Positions 1-7,615 of a stretch of DNA of 37,614 nucleotides are shown in pieces; position 1 is the stretch's first letter, and every line of letters begins with the position of its first letter. Below the pieces are notes generated by a model. It was not told where the DNA came from. It saw nothing but the letters and a program-made list of their open reading frames with translations, and searched no databases. Position numbers and translations under genes: made by a program. This stretch comes from Tritonibacter horizontis (GTDB lineage: Bacteria > Pseudomonadota > Alphaproteobacteria > Rhodobacterales > Rhodobacteraceae), in contig NZ_LPUY01000103.1 in the NCBI RefSeq assembly GCF_001518015.1, positions 1 to 37,614 of the forward strand. Direction: 5' to 3'.

Positions 1-728
1 CCCCGCCAGTCGCGATAGCCGACGGTCAGCGTGTCCTCGTCCATCATCGCCGACTGGATGCGGGGCCAGGGGCAGGCATAGATGCAGATCTGTTCCCGCG
101 CAAAACCGCCAAAAACAAAGGTCGTGACGGTCAGGAGGGCCATGGTGATATAGGCGGCGGGGTGCGCCGTCCCCGCCATCAGATCCTGCAGCAGGGTTGG
201 CGCATCGGCGAAATAAAACACCCAGGCCCCGCCGGTGGCAAGGCCAATACCCAGCCAGGCGACCCATTTGGTGATCCGCAGACGCAGCTTGCGCAGGTCC
301 CAACGCCGTTGGCGGTGGAGGCGTAGACGGGCATTTCGGTCGCCCTCGATCCAGCGCTCCACCAGGATAAAGAGATCGGTCCAGACCGTCTGTGGACAGG
401 CATAGCCGCACCAGACCCGACCCAGAGCCGATGTGAAAAGGAACAATCCAAGCCCGGCCATGATCAGGAGGCCCGCGACGAAATAGAACTCATGCGGCCA
501 GATCTCGATCCAGAAGAAATAGAACCGCCGTCCCGCCAGATCGAGCAGCACCGCCTGCGTCGGCAGCTCAGGCCCCCGATCCCAGCGGATCCAAGGCAGC
601 ACATAGTAAATGGCCAGCGCACCGGCCATGATGATCCACTTCAGGGTGCGAAACTTTCCCGTGACGCGACGCGGAAATATCGGTTCCCGCGCAGCGTAAA
701 GGCCGGGGGCCTGGCTCGGTCGGCTCAA
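1..728 (-). CDS. ccoG: Cytochrome c oxidase accessory protein CcoG (5' part, runs off the left edge)
   Basis: This is the N-terminal 242 or so residues of the polyferredoxin-like membrane protein CcoG/RdxA/FixG, which is needed for copper handling during cbb3 oxidase assembly. Visible features are the family N-terminus LYAAREPIFPRRV, several hydrophobic segments, the conserved CGYACPQTVWTDLF stretch and a second CPWPRIQS stretch near the window edge. No ATG is in frame upstream: an in-frame TGA lies at about 764-762. The first usable start is TTG at 728, preceded by GGAG with 8 nt spacing. The three-base frame carrying the plausible leader VTANSSQHRSDTVEP does not join the conserved part, so a frameshift in the C5 run near 707 is an alternative to a TTG start. 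An FNR box lies 63 bp upstream. The rest of a ccoGHIS operon would be expected to the left of the window. Confidence 0.9.
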   Translation of the reverse strand, partial: MSRPSQAPGLYAAREPIFPRRVTGKFRTLKWIIMAGALAIYYVLPWIRWDRGPELPTQAVLLDLAGRRFYFFWIEIWPHEFYFVAGLLIMAGLGLFLFTSALGRVWCGYACPQTVWTDLFILVERWIEGDRNARLRLHRQRRWDLRKLRLRITKWVAWLGIGLATGGAWVFYFADAPTLLQDLMAGTAHPAAYITMALLTVTTFVFGGFAREQICIYACPWPRIQSAMMDEDTLTVGYRDWR

Positions 729-791
729 CTGTATCGCTCCGGTGCTGTGACGAATTCGCTGTCACTGTCCCAGACGGTGGCGGCCCTTGCA

Positions 792-805
792 TTGACGTGG
801 ATCAA
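792..805. promoter_or_regulatory. FNR/FnrL box upstream of ccoG
   Basis: TTGAC-GTGG-ATCAA matches the FNR consensus TTGAT-N4-ATCAA in 9 of 10 half-site positions. It lies in the gap between the lysR stop and ccoG. Its centre at 798.5 predicts a class II transcription start near 757, about 29 nt before the TTG start of ccoG, leaving room for the GGAG ribosome binding site. Inference: anaerobic or micro-oxic activation of ccoG(HIS) by the FnrL encoded at 6815-7555. Confidence 0.85.
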
Positions 806-879
806 AAAACCACATTCGACATGTGCATTTCGCCAGACCCAGATGGCGAGGCGACCGGCACCGCGTCAGACAGGGGCCA

Positions 880-1764
880 TCAGTTGCCGGCCTTCTGGTC
901 GCGCTCGCGCCGCAGCCAGTTCACGAAATGCCGCGCGCCGGGCCGCAGGACGCCGGGGCGGTGGACGATATGATAGCCGCGACCTTCTTCTTCGCAGAAC
1001 AGCTCTGTCAGGCGGTGGGCCGCAACATCCGACGCCACGAAGGCCCGCACCGAAACCGCCACCCCCTGCCCCGCCCGCAACGCCTCCATCAAGAGGTTGC
1101 CAGGCAGGACCACCCGCCCCGCCCGAAGCTGATCGCTGACGCCGCGCGACCGCAGCCAGACAGAAGCCTCATGGGTGCCGATTTCCTCCAGCCATGGCAA
1201 ATCCAGCAGATCCTCCGGGCGCGAGACCTGCCGACCGTCCAGCAACCCCGGTGCCGCCACCACCACCATGGGGGAGGGAAACAGCATATCCGCCTCCAGC
1301 CCCGGCCAGTTGCCATGGCCGTAGCGCAAGGCCACATCAATGCCGCCGGGGGTCATCTGGACCACCTCGCCGGTGGGGTCGATGACCAGATCCACTTCGG
1401 GAAAGGCCTGCCGAAACGCGGCAAGGCGCGGCATCAGCCAGTGGGTTGCAAACATCGGCGTGCAGGTCACATGCAGCGGCTGCCCGACGCCGCGCACTGA
1501 CAAATCCTGAACCGCGCTCCGGATGGCGCCAAATCCCAGCGTCAGGGCCTGCGCCAATTGCTCGCCCTCTGCGGTGAGCGCAAGGGACCGGGCGCTGCGG
1601 TCCAGCAGCGGCACCCCCATATGCGCCTCCAAGGCCCGCAGGTGCTGGCTGATGGCGGCATGACTGACGTTCAAAAGCCCCCCCGCCTGCTGCAGCGAGC
1701 CGGTTTCCGCAAAGACCGAGAAGGCCCGCAGCGCCGCGAGGGTCGGCATGTCACGCCACTTCAT
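880..1764 (-). CDS. LysR-family transcriptional regulator (GcvA-like)
   Basis: A 294-residue LysR-type regulator of normal family length. Residues 1-60 form the winged HTH (AALRAFSVFAETGSLQQAGG, then SHAAISQHLRALE), followed by a periplasmic-binding-like effector domain to the C-terminus. The overall look (LPTLAALRAF start, PRLAAFRQAFPEVDL) resembles the GcvA/AmpR branch. The ORF can be extended to a GTG at 1776, but ATG 1764 gives the usual start and leaves the palindrome at 1765-1783 outside the gene. It is divergent from the small gene at 1875, the usual arrangement for a LysR regulator and its target. The effector is unknown. It lies between ccoG and ccoNOQP but nothing shows that it controls them. 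Confidence 0.88.
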   Translation of the reverse strand: MKWRDMPTLAALRAFSVFAETGSLQQAGGLLNVSHAAISQHLRALEAHMGVPLLDRSARSLALTAEGEQLAQALTLGFGAIRSAVQDLSVRGVGQPLHVTCTPMFATHWLMPRLAAFRQAFPEVDLVIDPTGEVVQMTPGGIDVALRYGHGNWPGLEADMLFPSPMVVVAAPGLLDGRQVSRPEDLLDLPWLEEIGTHEASVWLRSRGVSDQLRAGRVVLPGNLLMEALRAGQGVAVSVRAFVASDVAAHRLTELFCEEEGRGYHIVHRPGVLRPGARHFVNWLRRERDQKAGN

Positions 1765-1783
1765 ATGTAAGTTCACCTTACAT
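1765..1783. promoter_or_regulatory. Perfect inverted repeat abutting the lysR start codon (probable operator)
   Basis: ATGTAAG-TTCAC-CTTACAT is a perfect 7-bp inverted repeat with a 5-nt spacer. It contains a T-N11-A core (T1768, A1780), the LysR-type binding signature. It ends one base before the ATG of the regulator on the minus strand. Inference: autorepression site, possibly also controlling the divergent gene at 1875. Confidence 0.6.
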
Positions 1784-1874
1784 GTTGGATTTCTTCCTGA
1801 CTCGCATGAAACCAGCGATCAGGCAAGTATGAACACAGATCCAGCCTCTGGATGTCCTGTAGTGGAGAGAGACC

Positions 1875-2099
1875 ATGTTAGTTGATATTTTCGCCCGTAC
1901 CATGTTGCACGCCACCTCGCACAGTGACCTGCCAGTGCGCCCGCTGCCGCAACCCTATCAGGCGCCGCCGCGCCGCCCCGGTGTTCTGGGTCGTATGATA
2001 CGCAGCCTTGCCCAAAGCCGACTGCGCGCCAAGGAGACATTGGCGGCCACGCCCGCGACCGGTGCGCCCTGTGGATCCCCCCCGGCGCTGTGCAAATAG
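1875..2099 (+). CDS. Small hypothetical protein, 74 residues, divergent from lysR
   Basis: The product is not recognised. The ATG is preceded by GGAGAGAGACC, a good ribosome binding site, and third codon positions are mostly G or C like the neighbouring real genes, which supports it being coding. The sequence is basic and proline-rich in the middle (PLPQPYQAPPRRPG, then RMIRSLAQSRLRAKE), has two C-terminal cysteines and no hydrophobic segment or signal peptide. Its size and position next to a LysR gene recall the small DUF1127 proteins found beside regulators in this group, but the DUF1127 core motif is absent. The transcript would end at the hairpin at 2205-2238. Existence as a protein is probable, not certain. 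Confidence 0.55.
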   Translation: MLVDIFARTMLHATSHSDLPVRPLPQPYQAPPRRPGVLGRMIRSLAQSRLRAKETLAATPATGAPCGSPPALCK

Positions 2100-2204
2100 G
2101 ATAGCTGACCCTGCCCGCGCCGCATGAGAGCGGTCCCATCGCATCGACATCACGCCGGCGGACGCGGTCCGCGCGGCTCAATCTACCCCAGCCCCCCAAC
2201 TGAA

Positions 2205-2238
2205 AAGGCCGCCCGGATTGGAGCGGCCTTCTTTTTTT
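2205..2238. terminator. Bidirectional intrinsic terminator between the small gene and ccoP
   Basis: The arms AAGGCCGC (2205-2212) and GCGGCCTT (2223-2230) form a perfect 8-bp stem with a 10-nt loop. On the plus strand it is followed by C then T7 (2232-2238). On the minus strand the stem is followed by TTTTC, and it begins 17 nt after the ccoP stop. It therefore serves two converging transcripts. Confidence 0.85.
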
Positions 2239-2254
2239 GCGGGGTGGAACGGGG

Positions 2255-3124
2255 TTATTCTCCGCCACCCAACTGGTGGACATAGGCGCTGACCGCACGG
2301 ATCTCCGCCTCGCTCAGACGGGAATCCCAATTGGGCATCACACCATAGCGCGCGTTCCAGACCGTCTCGTAAAGAGAGTCATAGTCGCCACCATAGAGCC
2401 AGATCGCATCTGCAAGGTTCGGCGCCCCCAGCGTGGGATCGCCGCCAGCGGCGTCGCCGTGACATGCAGCGCAATTGTCGACATAGACACCCTGACCCGG
2501 CGCGACCTCTTCGGGGGTGCGGGCGGCGCCCGAGAGCGACATCACATAGTTGACCACCTGCGAGATTTCGTCCTTTGCCAAGAGGCCGTCGCGGCCAAAT
2601 GCGGGCATTTCGGAGTAACGCGCATCCTCGCTGTCCTGGTTGCGGATGCCATAGGAAACGGACGTGTGGATGTCCTCGATCGTGCCGCCCCAAAGCCAGT
2701 CGTCGTCCAGAAGGTTGGGATAACCCTTGGCCCCGGCGGCCCCTGATCCATGGCATTGTGCACACCAGGTGCGAAACACCGCCGCACCGGAAGACACCGC
2801 ATAGCCAGCCAAGTCCGGGTCGTCTGGAATCGCCGCAAGATCAAGCTGTACCAGCCTGGCATTGACCGGCGCGTTCGCGGTGTCGACCGCTGCAATCTCG
2901 GCCGCGACTTCGGACCGCGACGACCAGCCCAGAACCCCGCCGGTCGCGGCATTGATCATCGGCCAGGCAGGATAGGCAATTGTGTAGCCGACAGCCCAGA
3001 GGATGGTCGCATAGAAGGTCCAAAGCCACCACCGCGGCATCGGGTTGTCAAATTCCTGAATGCCGTCCCATTCGTGGCCGGTTGTTTCAGGGTCGTCCTT
3101 GTAGATCTCGACTTTCTTGCTCAT
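2255..3124 (-). CDS. ccoP: cbb3-type cytochrome c oxidase subunit III (dihaem cytochrome c)
   Basis: This 289-residue subunit delivers electrons from cytochrome c to the FixO subunit and the catalytic core of the cbb3 oxidase. An N-terminal cytoplasmic segment (GHEWDGIQEFDNPMPRWW, the conserved CcoP entry) leads into one membrane helix at about residues 31-50. Two periplasmic cytochrome c domains follow, with haem-binding motifs CAQCH (121-125) and CAACH (218-222) and candidate axial methionines in SEMPAFG and GVMPNW. The start overlaps the ccoQ stop by 4 bp (ATGA), showing translational coupling. It is the last gene of the operon; the hairpin at 2205-2238 follows. Confidence 0.97.
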   Translation of the reverse strand: MSKKVEIYKDDPETTGHEWDGIQEFDNPMPRWWLWTFYATILWAVGYTIAYPAWPMINAATGGVLGWSSRSEVAAEIAAVDTANAPVNARLVQLDLAAIPDDPDLAGYAVSSGAAVFRTWCAQCHGSGAAGAKGYPNLLDDDWLWGGTIEDIHTSVSYGIRNQDSEDARYSEMPAFGRDGLLAKDEISQVVNYVMSLSGAARTPEEVAPGQGVYVDNCAACHGDAAGGDPTLGAPNLADAIWLYGGDYDSLYETVWNARYGVMPNWDSRLSEAEIRAVSAYVHQLGGGE

Positions 3125-3318
3125 GTCCGGGTCTCCGGTTGACCAGCCTGAACCGCCCCCGGTTTTTCGGTATTGCGAAAGGGGATGCTTGCGGTGTCTT
3201 CGTAGTATTGCGATGCCCCGGGCCGGAACGCCCAGAGCACAACTCCGGCAAAAAAGACAAAGAGAAACAACAACATCCAGCTATCGGCGAACTGGCGTAG
3301 CAGCGAATAGGTTTCCAT
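3121..3318 (-). CDS. ccoQ: cbb3-type cytochrome oxidase small subunit CcoQ
   Basis: A 65-residue protein with a single hydrophobic helix (residues 14-31, SWMLLFLFVFFAGVVLWAF) followed by a charged tail with the family-typical RPGAS motif. CcoQ is a non-catalytic subunit that stabilises the oxidase. It lies between ccoO (15 nt upstream) and ccoP (4-bp overlap). The tail past residue 50 is poorly conserved in the family. Confidence 0.93.
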   Translation of the reverse strand: METYSLLRQFADSWMLLFLFVFFAGVVLWAFRPGASQYYEDTASIPFRNTEKPGAVQAGQPETRT

Positions 3319-3333
3319 GGTGTTTTCCTTTGC

Positions 3334-4062
3334 TCAACGGCTGGCGTCTGGGGTGAAGGTCGAGAAATCGACCAGAGTGCCCAGCATCTGCAGATAGGCG
3401 ATCAGCGCATCCATTTCCGAAATTCCGGGCTGGCGGTCAAAGTTGCTGATGGTCACGTTCTCGCCGTAGCGCTCCAACAGCCCGTCATAATCGCTGTCGG
3501 GATCGGCCTGGGCGCGAAAATCGCGCTGCGCCTGGGCCACCATGTCATCCGTGTATGGCACGCCGACCATCGCATGGGTGGCAAGAAGCGCGCCGATATG
3601 ATCGCCATCCAGCCGCGTCCGTTCCAGAAAATCATACTTGGGCATCACGGATTCCGGCACCACCGCCTGCGGATCGCGCAAATGGTCCAGATGCCACTCG
3701 TCCGAGTACCGTTTTCCGACCCGGGCGAGATCAGGCCCGGTCCGTTTCGACCCCCACTGAAAGGGGTGGTCATACATCGATTCCGCTGCCAGCGAATAAT
3801 GACCGTAGCGCTCGACCTCGTCACGCATCGGGCGAATCATCTGACTGTGGCACACATAGCAACCCTCGCGGACATAGATGTCGCGCCCCGTCAGTTCGAG
3901 CGGGGTATAGGGCCGCATGCCGGCCACCTCTTCGATGGTATTTTCCAGATAGAACAACGGCGCGATCTGGACCAGGCCGCCGATGGTGACGACGAAGAAC
4001 GAACAGATCAGCAAGAGCGTTGCATTGGTTTCAAGAAACTTGTGCTTGTCGAGAATAGCCAT
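3334..4062 (-). CDS. ccoO: cbb3-type cytochrome c oxidase subunit II (monohaem cytochrome c)
   Basis: A 242-residue membrane-anchored cytochrome c, the usual CcoO length. A membrane helix at about residues 15-37 is followed by the periplasmic domain with the haem motif CYVCH (68-72) in the family context [20 protein letters not shown], and a later VMPKY methionine. It accepts electrons from CcoP and passes them to the low-spin haem b of CcoN. The start is 14 nt downstream of the ccoN stop. Confidence 0.97.
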   Translation of the reverse strand: MAILDKHKFLETNATLLLICSFFVVTIGGLVQIAPLFYLENTIEEVAGMRPYTPLELTGRDIYVREGCYVCHSQMIRPMRDEVERYGHYSLAAESMYDHPFQWGSKRTGPDLARVGKRYSDEWHLDHLRDPQAVVPESVMPKYDFLERTRLDGDHIGALLATHAMVGVPYTDDMVAQAQRDFRAQADPDSDYDGLLERYGENVTISNFDRQPGISEMDALIAYLQMLGTLVDFSTFTPDASR

Positions 4063-4076
4063 CTCTCCGGCCCTCC

Positions 4077-5681
4077 TTATTCAGCCGGGACCGCGACGTT
4101 CAGGCTGGCCTCTTTGGCCGGTGCCCGACGAACGGTCATCCATAGGTTGTAGCACATGACCAGCGAACCGAAGAGGTAGAGAACCCCGCCCGCGCCCCGC
4201 ATCACATACATTGGCAGTTTGGCGGCGACCGTGTCGGCAAAGGACCAGACGAGGAAGCCATTGGCGTCGACTTCGCGCCACATCAGACCTTCCATGATAC
4301 CGGTGACCCACATCGACGCGGCGTAGAGCACGATACCGATAGTCGCGAGCCAGAAGTGCCAGCTGACGAGGCTGAGCGAGTAGAGCCGCTCGCGTTTCCA
4401 CAGCACAGGGGTCAGGAAGTAGAGGCAACCGAAGGTAATCATGCCATTCCAGCCCAGCGCGCCAGAGTGCACGTGACCGATGGTCCAGTCGGTATAGTGG
4501 CTCAGCGCGTTCACCGCGCGGATCGACATCACCGGCCCCTCAAAGGTGGACATGCCGTAAAAGCCGACAGAGATCACCAGCATCCGCAATACCGGGTCCG
4601 TGCGCAATTTGTCCCAGGCGCCCGACAGCGTCATCAACCCGTTGATCATGCCCCCCCAACTGGGCATCCACAGCACGATCGAGAACACCATACCAAGGGT
4701 CGAAGCCCAATCCGGCAGCGCGGTATAATGCAGGTGGTGGGGTCCCGCCCAGATATAGAGAAAGATCAGCGCCCAGAAATGGATGATCGACAGTTTATAG
4801 CTGTAGACCGGGCGCCCCGCCTGCTTTGGAATGAAATAGTACATCATGCCGAGAAAGCCTGCCGTCAGAAAGAACCCAACGGCGTTGTGGCCATACCACC
4901 ACTGCACCATCGCATCCTGCACGCCCGGCCAGACGATAACGGATTTTGAGCCCCAGATTGACACTGGAATGGTCAGGTTGTTGACCACATGCAACAGCGC
5001 CACCGTGACAATAAAGGCCAGATAGAACCAGTTCGCCACATAGATATGGCGTTCCTTGCGGCGGACGATTGTCCCCAGAAACACCGCCAGATAGGCCAGC
5101 CAGACAACCGTCAGCCACAGGTCGATGTACCATTCCGGCTCGGCGTATTCCTTCGATTGTGTACCGCCCAGCAGATAACCGGTTGCCGCAAGCACAATGA
5201 ACAGCTGATACCCCCAGAACACGAACCAGGCGAGGTTGCCCCCCCAGAGCCTTGCGGCGGAGGTGCGCTGCACTACGTAAAAGGAGGTGGCGATCAATGC
5301 ATTGCCGCCAAAGGCAAAAATCACCGCCGACGTATGAAGCGGGCGCAAACGACCGAAGTTCGCAAGTCCTTCGGACCAATCGAAATTCAACCCAGGAAAG
5401 GCAAGTTGAAAGGCGATGAATGTCCCGACAAGAAACCCGGTAACACCCCAAAAGGCGGTGGCGATGACACCGGCACGCACAACGCTGTCAAGATAGGCAG
5501 ACCGGTCGACCACAACCGCAGGCTCGTCAGTGTTGCGCAGCGTATACAGAAACAATCCGCCCGCCACGCACATCAGGATCCCCGCATGGAACTGATAGGC
5601 AAGATCCCTGGCGTAGCTGGCAGCGATCATGAAAAAGATCGTCAGAACGCCAAATCCTGCCAGCTTGAGATAGTTCGACAT
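4077..5681 (-). CDS. ccoN: cbb3-type cytochrome c oxidase subunit I (catalytic haem-copper subunit)
   Basis: CcoN is the twelve-helix catalytic subunit that reduces O2 at a haem b3-CuB centre with very high oxygen affinity. With the start used here it has 534 residues. Expected ligands are visible: H116 in RLRPLHTSA (low-spin haem), H265 in [10 protein letters not shown] and the pair H315-H316 in [13 protein letters not shown] (CuB), and H403/H405 in [11 protein letters not shown] (haems). Two starts are possible. ATG 5681 (MSNYLKL) has AGAGGGG with 6-nt spacing and fits the family N-terminus; ATG 5705 adds eight residues and has GGAG only 4 nt away. The FNR box at 5783-5796 lies upstream. 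It is the first gene of ccoNOQP. Confidence 0.97.
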   Translation of the reverse strand: MSNYLKLAGFGVLTIFFMIAASYARDLAYQFHAGILMCVAGGLFLYTLRNTDEPAVVVDRSAYLDSVVRAGVIATAFWGVTGFLVGTFIAFQLAFPGLNFDWSEGLANFGRLRPLHTSAVIFAFGGNALIATSFYVVQRTSAARLWGGNLAWFVFWGYQLFIVLAATGYLLGGTQSKEYAEPEWYIDLWLTVVWLAYLAVFLGTIVRRKERHIYVANWFYLAFIVTVALLHVVNNLTIPVSIWGSKSVIVWPGVQDAMVQWWYGHNAVGFFLTAGFLGMMYYFIPKQAGRPVYSYKLSIIHFWALIFLYIWAGPHHLHYTALPDWASTLGMVFSIVLWMPSWGGMINGLMTLSGAWDKLRTDPVLRMLVISVGFYGMSTFEGPVMSIRAVNALSHYTDWTIGHVHSGALGWNGMITFGCLYFLTPVLWKRERLYSLSLVSWHFWLATIGIVLYAASMWVTGIMEGLMWREVDANGFLVWSFADTVAAKLPMYVMRGAGGVLYLFGSLVMCYNLWMTVRRAPAKEASLNVAVPAE

Positions 5682-5782
5682 GTCATGCCCCTCTGAATGA
5701 TTCATCCGGCTCCAGAGCGGCGAAACTCCGGGCGGGATGTGATTTTCCAGGGCGTTGATGCCAGCGTTCAGGGCGTGCCGCT

Positions 5783-5796
5783 TTGATCTGCATCAA
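5783..5796. promoter_or_regulatory. Perfect FNR box shared by ccoNOQP and usp
   Basis: TTGAT-CTGC-ATCAA matches the FNR consensus at all ten half-site positions. It is the only such box between two divergent genes and is almost equidistant from both: 101 bp to ccoN ATG 5681 and 100 bp to usp ATG 5897. For the plus direction the class II rule (-41.5) places a start near 5831, and TAACCT (5819-5824) then falls exactly at -12 to -7. The minus direction has a weaker -10 (CATCAA). Confidence 0.92.
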
Positions 5797-5896
5797 GATT
5801 GCCGAGGCCGCGCTGAGCTAACCTGCAGCCACAAGGGCAGACAGCACTCCCCCTGCCGCCCAAAACCCACCATTCGTTTTCGAAAGGGCTCTGACC

Positions 5897-6736
5897 ATGA
5901 CCTACAAAAGCATTTTGACGATGCGTACCGCCGTCGAGGGTGGAACAAGCGCGCTTGTGCAGGCTGAAGACATGGCACGCCGCACCGGCGGCCACCTTGA
6001 TGCGCTCTGCATTGGCGTCGATCGTGCGCGAACGGGCTATTACGATGCCAGTACCGCCGCGATTGCGCTGACCTCGCTGCTGGAAATCGCCCAGACCGAA
6101 ATGGAAGAGATCACCGCCGACACCAAGACCAGGCTGCAGGCGAGCGACGTGCCCTATGCCGTTATCTCGGCACTGGCACACCAGGGCGAATTGTCCCGCA
6201 TTGTCGCCCATCACGCCCGGTTCAGCGATCTGGTGGTGATGGACCTGCCCTACCGCGAGGGTCAGGGCACCGAGACCGAAACCATCATCGAAACCGCATT
6301 GTTCGACGCCCGCAGTCCGGTCCTGGTGGTGCCAGAGGACAAGTCTCTACCGGCCCGGCCGCAGACCGTGATTGTCGCCTGGGACGAAAGCATCCAGGCG
6401 CTCGCGGCCATTCGCAAGTCCTTGCCCTTCCTACAATCGGCAGCGCTGGTCCGCATTGCTGTCATTGACCCCTCCCAACACGGAATAGAACGCTCTGATC
6501 CGGGCGGCATGCTGTGCCAGATGCTGGCCCGGCACGGCGTCACCTGCGAGGTGGATGTTCTCAGCAAGACGCTGCCCCGCGTTTCGGACGTGTTGCGCCG
6601 CCATGCCACCGATGCAGGGGCCGATCTGATCGTAATGGGTGCCTATGGTCATTCCCGTCTGCGCCAATTGATTTTGGGCGGGACGACCCGGAACATGCTG
6701 GAACAGAGCGACCTGCCGGTTCTGCTGGCGCATTGA
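5897..6736 (+). CDS. Universal stress protein, tandem UspA domains
   Basis: A 279-residue cytoplasmic protein with two Usp folds, about residues 1-147 and 155-279. The second carries the ATP-binding signature G-x2-G-x9-G-(S/T) in MGAYGHSRLRQLILGGTTRNML; the first lacks an equivalent clear motif (VVMDLPYREGQGTET), suggesting only one nucleotide site. AAAGGG lies 9 nt before the ATG. It is divergent from ccoN across a perfect FNR box, and convergent with fnrL. Inference: an oxygen-limitation-induced stress protein, as for usp genes within FNR regulons of other proteobacteria. Its molecular role is not known from sequence. Confidence 0.92.
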   Translation: MTYKSILTMRTAVEGGTSALVQAEDMARRTGGHLDALCIGVDRARTGYYDASTAAIALTSLLEIAQTEMEEITADTKTRLQASDVPYAVISALAHQGELSRIVAHHARFSDLVVMDLPYREGQGTETETIIETALFDARSPVLVVPEDKSLPARPQTVIVAWDESIQALAAIRKSLPFLQSAALVRIAVIDPSQHGIERSDPGGMLCQMLARHGVTCEVDVLSKTLPRVSDVLRRHATDAGADLIVMGAYGHSRLRQLILGGTTRNMLEQSDLPVLLAH

Positions 6737-6814
6737 CCTGCAGAAGGGGCGGGTGCGCCGTTTTGGGCAATGTTGGCAGCCAGAGGGGACCGGCGGTCGG
6801 AGCCTTCCTCCTGG

Positions 6815-7555
6815 CTAGCCGACAACACCCCCGTCGGTGTCATCGCCCGCCTCTTCGATCAAAAGCCGCATATCAGGGACTTTGACCCGCCTTTTGCTCT
6901 CCAGCACAATGACACCCGATTTTTTCAGGGCTGACATCTGTCGGCTCACTGTTTCCAGCGTCAGGCCGAGGTAATCCGCCATCGCCTCCCGCGTGAGTTT
7001 CAGATCAAAGGTGACCTCGCCACTGGCAGCATTTTTGCTGAGCGAAACGTCCCGCTGGGCGAGGATCGCCAGCAAGCTGGCGATCTTTTCCCGGGCTGTT
7101 TTACGCCCCAGGACCAACATCCATTCCCGTGCCGCATCCAATTCGTCCAACGTCATTTCCAACAGCCGGTGCGCAATATGCGGCGTTTCCAGCATCAGGT
7201 CTTCGAACGGCTTCTTGCGGAAACAACACATGACCACATCCGTGGTGGCAACCACATCATAGGCGGCCCCCTCGCGCCCTGGCCGCCCGACAAAATCGCT
7301 CGGCAGCAACAGTCCCACCATCTGTGTGCGCCCGTCCTCCATGGTCTGGGTCAAGGTCGCGATGCCCGTGACCACCGAGCCGACGAAGTTCATCTGATCG
7401 CCGGACCAGATAATCGGCTGACCTGCCTCAAAGCTGCGGTAATATTTGATTGTGTCCAACATTTGGAGTTCGTCGGTTTCACAACGAGAACAGACCGCCC
7501 GATGCCGGATCGGGCAATCCGAACACTGTAGCGATTGCAGCTGGGGAAGTGTCAT
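6815..7555 (-). CDS. fnrL: Crp/Fnr-family oxygen-sensing regulator FnrL
   Basis: A 246-residue iron-sulfur Crp/Fnr activator. Near the N-terminus are C11, C14, C22 and C25 (a C-x2-C-x7-C pattern as in rhodobacterial FnrL), with a later C110/C111 as the fourth cluster ligand. A cyclic-nucleotide-like beta-roll and dimer helix lead to the HTH, where E201-T-V-S204-R205 is the E-x-x-S-R triad that reads TTGAT half sites, consistent with the three boxes in this window. The reading frame is open 60 residues further upstream, but ATG 7555 is chosen: it starts the family N-terminus and has GAGG 6 nt before it. The FNR box at 7568-7581 lies only 12 bp before the start codon, suggesting autorepression. 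Confidence 0.95.
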   Translation of the reverse strand: MTLPQLQSLQCSDCPIRHRAVCSRCETDELQMLDTIKYYRSFEAGQPIIWSGDQMNFVGSVVTGIATLTQTMEDGRTQMVGLLLPSDFVGRPGREGAAYDVVATTDVVMCCFRKKPFEDLMLETPHIAHRLLEMTLDELDAAREWMLVLGRKTAREKIASLLAILAQRDVSLSKNAASGEVTFDLKLTREAMADYLGLTLETVSRQMSALKKSGVIVLESKRRVKVPDMRLLIEEAGDDTDGGVVG

Positions 7556-7567
7556 ACATGCCTCGGG

Positions 7568-7581
7568 TTGATCTGTGTCAA
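7568..7581. promoter_or_regulatory. FNR box between fnrL and hemN
   Basis: TTGAT-CTGT-GTCAA matches nine of ten consensus positions. Its centre (7574.5) is exactly 41.5 bp before the A of the hemN ATG, the class II activation distance measured to a transcription start. TAGCGT (7604-7609) would then be the -10 element. In the other direction it ends 12 bp before the fnrL ATG, next to its ribosome binding site, so bound FnrL should block fnrL transcription. Confidence 0.88.
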
Positions 7582-7615
7582 AGCGAACAGCGGCGTTCAT
7601 CCGTAGCGTATCCGC

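Noticed and set aside
492-1500. Long plus-strand frames (492-1139, 823-1500)
   Set aside because: Antisense to ccoG and lysR, no ribosome binding site or domain; repetitive Pro/Arg-rich translations typical of shadow frames in GC-rich DNA.
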